DNA of 10,086 bases from Acidobacteriota bacterium. GTDB lineage: Bacteria; Acidobacteriota; Terriglobia; Terriglobales; Acidobacteriaceae. This document shows, in pieces, positions 5,316 to 10,086 of this stretch. Location of the stretch: the NCBI GenBank assembly GCA_021799405.1, contig JAJZAL010000189.1:1-10086 (forward strand). Reading direction: 5' to 3'. The position numbers and the translations under genes are program-made. The notes below the pieces were generated by a model. The model saw only the letters and a list, made by a program, of their open reading frames with translations. It was not told the DNA's origin and ran no database searches. Each line of letters opens with the position of its first letter. The first letter of the stretch is position 1.

Positions 5316-5337
5316 GGCTTTTAAGTCAAGAAAAGCC
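5316..5337. other. 7-bp inverted repeat GGCTTTT / AAAAGCC
   Basis: Perfect arms 5316-5322 and 5331-5337 surround an 8-base centre. It lies in the probable leader of the rightward unit and could be an RNA hairpin or an operator. It overlaps the second copy of the 11-bp direct repeat. Confidence 0.3.
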
Positions 5338-5352
5338 GCGCCTGCGAAAGCT

Positions 5353-5408
5353 CGGCAGGATACGGCAACCGCAAATTCGCTCTAGCATGTCCTGCCGCCC
5401 GGCAGGAC
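5353..5408 (+). promoter_or_regulatory. Leader element with two mutually exclusive pairings
   Basis: GTCCTGCC (5389-5396) forms a perfect 8-bp, 4-base-loop hairpin with GGCAGGAC (5401-5408). Almost the same segment, TCCTGCCG (5390-5397), is equally complementary to the upstream CGGCAGGA (5353-5360). The two pairings cannot coexist. The compact hairpin ends 27 bases before the ATG at 5436, so the choice could affect transcription or translation of the downstream genes. It matches no riboswitch class I recognise. Confidence 0.35.
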
Positions 5409-5435
5409 GAGCGCGGTGGCAGAACGAGGCGCACC

Positions 5436-5717
5436 ATGCAACAGAGACACGCGTCCGGAGTCGTCGATCTTCTCAGGGAAAACATGCACCTGCGCGCCGA
5501 GCTCGCCGCACTGGTGCGCATTCTGGAGGCGCGAGAACTCACCGGCGAGTTCTCCGGAAGCTGGCGCAACCTGCTCAAGACCGCGCGATCCACCCAGCCT
5601 TATCGCAGCCTCGCGCATCGATATGACGACCTGATCGAGCGCGTATCCGAAACATCCACGCGCGCCCAGATGGACCACCTGCTCGAATCCGTTGAGCTGC
5701 ACGAGCCTTTGCCATAA
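5436..5717 (+). CDS. 93-residue hypothetical protein preceding ppsA
   Basis: A small soluble protein with no recognised family. Its N-terminal third is a likely amphipathic helix with Leu12, Leu19 and Leu26 at heptad spacing plus Leu23 and Leu30, consistent with a short coiled coil and self-association. The remainder is polar, with Arg/Ser-rich stretches and a second Leu-containing helix near 75-88. There is no signal peptide or membrane span. The ATG at 5436 has a modest GAGG upstream. The stop is 25 bp before the ppsA start, so the two are probably co-transcribed. Position suggests, without proof, a role tied to PEP synthase, such as a regulator or partner; it shows no sign of the larger PSRP kinase/phosphorylase (DUF299) that regulates PpsA in other bacteria. 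The codon pattern resembles neighbouring genes. Confidence 0.7.
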   Translation: MQQRHASGVVDLLRENMHLRAELAALVRILEARELTGEFSGSWRNLLKTARSTQPYRSLAHRYDDLIERVSETSTRAQMDHLLESVELHEPLP

Positions 5718-5729
5718 CCGCTTCGCGTC

Positions 5730-5738
5730 AAAGGAGGT
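5730..5738 (+). promoter_or_regulatory. Very strong ribosome binding site of ppsA
   Basis: AAAGGAGGT, four bases before the ATG at 5743. It fixes the ppsA start and rules out the longer in-frame start at 5692, which would overlap the preceding gene. Confidence 0.8.
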
Positions 5739-5742
5739 GCCC

Positions 5743-8202
5743 ATGCCGGCAGAATCCCAGCCCGCATCGCCCGTTCCGGCTTCTTCGCAACCGCCCTTGC
5801 TGCTCTGGTTCGATCAGTGTGGTGTCCACGACGTCCCCATCGTCGGAGGAAAGAACGCATCGCTCGGCGAAATGATCCGTCACCTCGCCCCGAAAGGCAT
5901 TCGCATCCCCAACGGATTCGCCACCACCGCCCACGCCTATCGCGAGTTTCTCCGCGCCAATGGACTCGACTCGCGCCTCCGCAAGCTCTTTGCGGGCCTT
6001 TCGGTCGATAACCTCGACCAGTTGCGCAGCGTGGGGCGCCAGGCTCGCATCATGGTGCTCGAAGCTTCCTTCCCAGGGGACCTTGCGCACGAAATCCGCG
6101 CTGCCTATGCGCGCCTCTGCGAAGAATATGGCGCTGACGTCGACGTGGCCGTTCGATCCAGCGCTACTGCCGAGGACCTGCCCGACGCCAGCTTTGCCGG
6201 CCAGCACGAAACCTATCTCAACGTGCGCGGAATCAACAGCGTGCTCGACGCATGCCGCCGTTGCTTTGCCTCCATCTTCACCGATCGCGCCTTCTACTAT
6301 CGCCAGGCGCACGGCTTCGATCATCTCAACATCGCTCTCTCCATCGGCATCCAGAAAATGGTTCGCTCCGATCTCGCCTCCTCCGGCGTGATGTTTTCCA
6401 TTGACACAGAGAGCGGATTCACCAACGTCGTGCTCATCAACGCATCCTATGGCCTCGGTGAAAACATCGTGCAGGGCGCGGTCACCCCCGATGAGTACAT
6501 GGTTTTCAAGCCCACCCTCAAAGCGGGATTCCGCCCCATTCTGTCGAAAATCGTCGGCACCAAGGAAACCAAACTCGTCTACGACGTGGGCGGTTCCAAG
6601 GCCACCAGGAACGTCCCCGTTCCGCCCGCCGACAGAAAGCGCCTCGTGCTCACCGACGATGAAATTCTTGAGCTGGCGCACTGGACCTGCGTCATCGAGG
6701 ATCACTACTCGGAAGCCAACGGCCGCTACACTCCCATGGACATGGAGTGGGCCAAAGACGGCATTTCCGGGCAAATGTTCATTGTGCAGGCCCGTCCGGA
6801 GACGGTGCAGTCCCGCAAGCAGAGAGTCGCCCTGCGAACCTGGCGCCTCAAGGCGACCGGAAAGCGGCTAGTCAGCGGCCACAGCGTGGGCGAGTCCATC
6901 GGCACTGGCAAGGCGCGCCTCATCCTCGATGCGCAGCGCATGAGCGAATTCCAGCCCGGTGAAATTCTCGTCACTGACAAGACCGATCCCGACTGGGAAC
7001 CGATCATGAAAAAAGCATCCGCCATTGTTACCAATCAGGGCGGACGCACCTGCCACGCCGCCATCATCGCCCGCGAACTCGGCATTCCAGCCATCGTCGG
7101 AACCGAACGTGCCACCGGTGTGCTCCACCAGGAGCAGGAAATCACCGTCTCCTGCGCCGAAGGCGATGTCGGCTTCGTATATGAAGGAATCCTTCCCTTT
7201 GAAGTATCGGAGATTCCGCTCGAAGAGATGCCCGCCCTCAAAACGCAGATCTTCATGAACATCGGCAATCCGCGCGACGCTTTCGGCGTCGCCTCGATTC
7301 CCAACGACGGCGTGGGCCTCGCTCGCCTGGAATTCATCATCGCGAACCACATCCAGGCCCATCCCCTCGCGCTCATTCACTTCAACGAGGTCACCGACGC
7401 GCAGGCCCGGCACGATCTCTCCGAGTTGACCGCGCTCTATGACGACAAGCCACGGTATTTTGTCGATAAGCTCGCGCAGGGCGTGGGGCTCATCGCCGCC
7501 GCCTTTCATCCAAAGCCCGTCATCGTGCGCCTCTCTGATTTCAAAACCAACGAGTACGCTCACCTCATCGGCGGACGCCAGTTCGAGCCCGTCGAAGACA
7601 ACCCCATGATCGGCTGGCGCGGAGCCTCGCGCTACTACCACGAGAAATATCGCGACGGCTTCGCCCTCGAGTGCCGCGCCATGAAGCTCGTGCGGGAAAC
7701 CATGGGCTTCACAAATGTAATCCTGATGGTTCCTTTTTGCCGCACCGTCGACGAGGGCCGCGCCGTGCTGGCAGAGATGGCCAAGCATGGACTCGAACGC
7801 GGCAAGAGCGGCCTCGAGGTCTACGTCATGTGCGAAATTCCCAGCAACGTAATCCTCGCCGACGACTTCTTCCAGATATTTGACGGCTTCTCCATCGGCT
7901 CCAACGATCTCACGCAGCTTACCCTCGGCCTCGACCGCGACTCCGCCATCCTCGCTCCGCTCTTTGACGAGCGCAACGAAGCCGTGCGCCGCATGATCTC
8001 CATGGCCATTACCGCGGCCAGGCGCAACCATCGCAAGATCGGCATCTGCGGCCAGGCTCCCAGCGACTATCCCGAGTTTGCCCGCTTCCTCATGGAGCAG
8101 GGAATTGATTCCATCAGCCTCAACCCCGACTCCGTCGTCAAGACCCGCGTCATGCTCGCCAAATGGGCGGCAGCCGCGGACAAACCCGAAGCCGCCGCTT
8201 AA
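5743..8202 (+). CDS. ppsA: Phosphoenolpyruvate synthase
   Basis: An 819-residue cytoplasmic enzyme converting pyruvate + ATP + water to phosphoenolpyruvate + AMP + phosphate, the entry step of gluconeogenesis from pyruvate. All three domains are present: the ATP-grasp PEP/pyruvate-binding domain (about 20-365; VGGKNASLGEM at 34-44, RSSATAEDLPDASFAGQ at 138-154), the mobile phospho-histidine domain (about 400-490; GGRTCHAAIIARELG with His438 as carrier), and the C-terminal TIM barrel (about 510-810; GSNDLTQLTLGLDRDS at 729-744 and the catalytic Cys769 in ICGQAPSD). The length is slightly above the ~792 residues of E. coli PpsA because of a Pro/Ser/Ala-rich N-terminal tail of about 18 residues before the conserved LLWFDQCG, and an Ala-rich C-terminus. 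It follows the 93-residue gene by 25 bp. The gene is complete with no missing key residue. Pyruvate phosphate dikinase was considered, but the N-terminus and motif set fit PpsA better. Confidence 0.96.
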   Translation: MPAESQPASPVPASSQPPLLLWFDQCGVHDVPIVGGKNASLGEMIRHLAPKGIRIPNGFATTAHAYREFLRANGLDSRLRKLFAGLSVDNLDQLRSVGRQARIMVLEASFPGDLAHEIRAAYARLCEEYGADVDVAVRSSATAEDLPDASFAGQHETYLNVRGINSVLDACRRCFASIFTDRAFYYRQAHGFDHLNIALSIGIQKMVRSDLASSGVMFSIDTESGFTNVVLINASYGLGENIVQGAVTPDEYMVFKPTLKAGFRPILSKIVGTKETKLVYDVGGSKATRNVPVPPADRKRLVLTDDEILELAHWTCVIEDHYSEANGRYTPMDMEWAKDGISGQMFIVQARPETVQSRKQRVALRTWRLKATGKRLVSGHSVGESIGTGKARLILDAQRMSEFQPGEILVTDKTDPDWEPIMKKASAIVTNQGGRTCHAAIIARELGIPAIVGTERATGVLHQEQEITVSCAEGDVGFVYEGILPFEVSEIPLEEMPALKTQIFMNIGNPRDAFGVASIPNDGVGLARLEFIIANHIQAHPLALIHFNEVTDAQARHDLSELTALYDDKPRYFVDKLAQGVGLIAAAFHPKPVIVRLSDFKTNEYAHLIGGRQFEPVEDNPMIGWRGASRYYHEKYRDGFALECRAMKLVRETMGFTNVILMVPFCRTVDEGRAVLAEMAKHGLERGKSGLEVYVMCEIPSNVILADDFFQIFDGFSIGSNDLTQLTLGLDRDSAILAPLFDERNEAVRRMISMAITAARRNHRKIGICGQAPSDYPEFARFLMEQGIDSISLNPDSVVKTRVMLAKWAAAADKPEAAA

Positions 8203-8221
8203 GCCGTTCTCCTTACGCTCG

Positions 8222-8249
8222 TCCCGGGTCTCGATTCTGAGACCTGGGA
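8222..8249. terminator. Stem-loop after ppsA
   Basis: Bases 8222-8232 pair with 8239-8249 (11 bp, one G-U) around a 6-base loop, 19 bp after the ppsA stop. The position fits a terminator, but the following bases are C-rich rather than T-rich, so it may work with a protein factor or protect the 3' end. Confidence 0.55.
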
Positions 8250-8308
8250 ACCCGCCCCTGCGGACGGCCCCACCGAGCTCACCGCTCCCACGGCCCATCT
8301 TTCTCCGC

Positions 8309-8314
8309 TACAAT
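8309..8314 (+). promoter_or_regulatory. Possible -10 element for the TonB-dependent receptor gene
   Basis: TACAAT matches the -10 consensus at five of six positions, 121 bp before the receptor start. No recognisable -35 lies 17 bp upstream. In otherwise GC-rich intergenic DNA it is the best candidate, but weak evidence. Confidence 0.25.
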
Positions 8315-8435
8315 TTCTCCATCCGCAAACCAACGCACAATCTTGTTTGATCTGGGACGAAAGCAGGGCCGCAGAGTGGTGAGACAGTACGCGCGCCGCG
8401 CAGGGAGAAATCCATCGGGAAGCATCGCCGCGGAA

Positions 8436-10086
8436 ATGCTTCGAATCCTTCGCCGTTTCGCAATCCAACTGCCTTTGCTCGGATTGCTGGCCCTGCCGCT
8501 CAGCGCGCAGCAACCTGCTTCGCTCCGCGTCACATGGACCGGCATCGTCCGCACCGCCTCGGGTCAGCCCATCGCCGGCGCGAACGTGAGCGTTGTCTCA
8601 CCTGCGCCCGGGGCGATCCCTGTTTCCGCAGTGACCGGTTCCACCGGCCGCTTCGCCATCCCGGATATCGCTCCCGGGCCGCATCTGGTCACAGTCCAAC
8701 TTCACGGACGGCGCCCCACTGCCCCGGTACGCGCGAATCTCTCCGCCGCTCCCGTTCTGCTCAGCGTTTCTCGCCGGAACTCCCTTTCCGTGTTGCTCGC
8801 CGCTCAGGGTACATCTTCTCCTGCCTCGCGAGCTGCCCGGCCAGCCGCTTCCAATGCGCCGGCCGCCACCGGCGGGGAACAGCTCTCAAGCAAGTCCGTC
8901 AGCGAACTGCCCTTGAATGGCCGCGATTTCAGCACGCTGCTCCTGCTGGCGGCAGGCACCATGACAGACGTCAACGGTGCTACCAACTTCACGCAGCAGT
9001 TCGCCATCAATGGACAACGCGGCGTCGAAGCCGTCTTCGCAATGAACGGCGCAGACATCTCCGACCCCGAAATGGGCGGCAGCACCTTCACCAACTTCAA
9101 CGTCGATGCCATCCAGGAAATCCAATCCAGCTCCGGCTGGATGCCCGCCGACATCGGCCGTGGCGCCGCTGGCTTTACCAACATCATCACCCGCTCCGGC
9201 AAAAGCGGATTCCACGGCTCCATCTTCGAGTTCGTCCGCAACTCCGCCCTCGACGCGCGAAACTACTTTGACCACCCTTCCATCGCCGAACCGGGCCGCA
9301 TCCCGCCCTTCCGGAGAAACGAATTCGGATTTACAAACGGAGGGCCCGTCGTATTGCCGCACCTTTATAACGGGCGCGGCCGCACCTTCTACTTCGGCCA
9401 GTATCAAGGCTTCCGCCAACTCCTCGGAACCACTCAAGTCCTTGCGGTTCCCACCGCGGCTGAGCGCGCCGGCCAGGACACAGTGACCTATCCGGATGGA
9501 ACCACCGACACCTTGCAGATCCCCGTCAATCCCGCCATCAAGGCGATATTGGCCCGCTACCCGCTCCCCAACGACCCCACCGGCGCTTACGGCCCGCGCA
9601 CCTATGCCGCGCCCTCGAACGTCAATACCGACTCCGACCAGTTCTCCATCCGCATCGATCAGAAACTCGGCGCGAAAGGGCAGTTTTTCGGGCAGTTCAC
9701 CTACGACAACGTAGCCGGACCCACCACCAATCCCGACCAGACCCTGCTCGACCCCACCTTTGGCGTCCAATTTCTTGACGATCAGCGCAACGTCGCATTC
9801 ACTTACACCCGCACCGTCTCGCCGCGCTTCCTCTGGTCGTCGTCGTTCAGTATCACGCGCTCCACGCCTTCATTTCCCACAGCCAACCACACCCAGCCGG
9901 CTCTCAAGTTCGTGGATGGTTTGTTTGAGTCCTTCAACTCCGCAGCCGGATCGGTCATGTCTGCCTACGGCAATCTCTTTCAGGGCCAGCTCAACTTCAC
10001 CTGGACTTCCCAACGGCACAACGTGAAGTGGGGCGCCGAGGCGCGTCTCAATCGCGACACTACTTACTTCGGCACCAGCCCCAACG
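8436..10086 (+). CDS. Oar-like TonB-dependent receptor with carboxypeptidase-regulatory N-domain (3' end outside window)
   Basis: The frame is open to the window end; 550 residues are visible of a family usually about 1000-1200 long. Residues 1-24 are a signal peptide (basic MLRILRR, Leu-rich core, cleavage after LSA). Residues about 32-92 form a CarboxypepD_reg-like beta-sandwich (GIVRTASGQPIAGANVSV, then TGSTGRFAIPDIAPGPH). A Pro/Ala/Ser-rich linker leads to the plug domain (about 148-265) with LPLNGRDF at 158-165, NVDAIQEIQ at 232-240 and NIITRSGKSGFHGS at 259-272. Beta-barrel strands follow. Such outer-membrane receptors import large nutrients, often glycans or peptides, with energy from TonB; the substrate cannot be read here. 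The ATG at 8436 gives a canonical signal peptide. In-frame GTG codons at 8376 and 8379 are alternatives, and none of them has a clear ribosome binding site. LPLNGR-type receptors are a hallmark of Acidobacteriota. Confidence 0.92.
   Translation, partial: MLRILRRFAIQLPLLGLLALPLSAQQPASLRVTWTGIVRTASGQPIAGANVSVVSPAPGAIPVSAVTGSTGRFAIPDIAPGPHLVTVQLHGRRPTAPVRANLSAAPVLLSVSRRNSLSVLLAAQGTSSPASRAARPAASNAPAATGGEQLSSKSVSELPLNGRDFSTLLLLAAGTMTDVNGATNFTQQFAINGQRGVEAVFAMNGADISDPEMGGSTFTNFNVDAIQEIQSSSGWMPADIGRGAAGFTNIITRSGKSGFHGSIFEFVRNSALDARNYFDHPSIAEPGRIPPFRRNEFGFTNGGPVVLPHLYNGRGRTFYFGQYQGFRQLLGTTQVLAVPTAAERAGQDTVTYPDGTTDTLQIPVNPAIKAILARYPLPNDPTGAYGPRTYAAPSNVNTDSDQFSIRIDQKLGAKGQFFGQFTYDNVAGPTTNPDQTLLDPTFGVQFLDDQRNVAFTYTRTVSPRFLWSSSFSITRSTPSFPTANHTQPALKFVDGLFESFNSAAGSVMSAYGNLFQGQLNFTWTSQRHNVKWGAEARLNRDTTYFGTSPN

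Larger units (their letters stand above)
5082..5435. promoter_or_regulatory. 354-bp divergent control region between BON and ppsA units
   Basis: No convincing gene lies here. The left part holds three CRP-like palindromes (5146-5161, 5168-5183, 5229-5244). The right part holds two inverted repeats and an alternative-pairing element in the leader of the rightward unit. An 11-bp direct repeat, CGGAAAGGCTT, occurs at 5134-5144 and 5310-5320. A weak -10-like TAGATT lies at 5278-5283 for the rightward unit, without a good -35, which would fit an activator-dependent promoter. Confidence 0.6.

Noticed and set aside
6868..8298. A 476-codon open frame on the minus strand opposite ppsA, and a 348-codon one at 5728-6774
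   Set aside because: Both are antisense to a full, motif-complete PpsA reading frame. Their compositions (rich in Gly, Val, Asp, Glu, Ala) are the reverse-complement pattern of a GC-rich gene. No recognisable domain or ribosome binding site.
1..10086. Search for CRISPR arrays, tRNA genes, transposases, integrases, phage genes or toxin-antitoxin pairs
   Set aside because: No regularly spaced repeats, cloverleaf-like segments, or mobile-element proteins were seen; all long frames are explained by housekeeping, envelope or stress-type genes.

Overview
The window looks like a high-GC chromosomal segment of an acidobacterium (Acidobacteriota, probably class Terriglobia). The main evidence is the right-hand gene, an Oar/CarboxypepD_reg-type TonB-dependent receptor with the LPLNGRDF motif typical of the very large receptor families in that phylum. 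This assignment is an inference from gene style; no rRNA or other marker gene is present.

Layout: (1) 1-1398 holds a convergent pair of cell-wall enzymes: the 3' part of a YcbB/LdtD-like L,D-transpeptidase (+) and a secreted YcbK/MepK-like (DUF882, M15-type) endopeptidase (-). These families respectively make and cut 3-3 peptidoglycan cross-links. (2) 1472-2251 (-) encodes an exported protein of unknown function with a Gln-rich repeat region and an aromatic-rich C-terminal domain. (3) 2376-3497 (+) is a zinc-dependent MDR alcohol dehydrogenase, divergent from (2). (4) 3598-5081 (-) reads as a leftward set: a triple-BON protein, then a two-CBS protein, then a possible 36-residue membrane miniprotein lying between two strong hairpins. 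(5) 5436-8202 (+) is a probable two-gene unit: a 93-residue orphan protein followed by phosphoenolpyruvate synthase (ppsA). (6) 8436 to the window end (+) is the N-terminal half of the TonB-dependent receptor.

The most striking regulatory signal is a set of CRP-family-like palindromes (TGTGA-N6-TCACA). One perfect and two one-mismatch copies lie in the 354-bp divergent region between the BON gene and the ppsA unit. A fourth, near-ideal copy lies in the 124-bp divergent region between the Gln-rich protein gene and the alcohol dehydrogenase gene. This suggests that one CRP/FNR-superfamily regulator coordinates alcohol oxidation/reduction, PEP synthesis and the BON/CBS proteins, perhaps as an energy- or redox-stress response. 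The 5' leader of the ppsA unit also contains two mutually exclusive 8-bp pairings, which could form an RNA switch.

I found no tRNA, rRNA, CRISPR array, insertion sequence or prophage gene. No obvious undescribed defence or mobile system is present. The less familiar items are the Gln-rich exported protein, the 93-residue ppsA partner, the miniprotein and its hairpins, and the shared CRP-like control.
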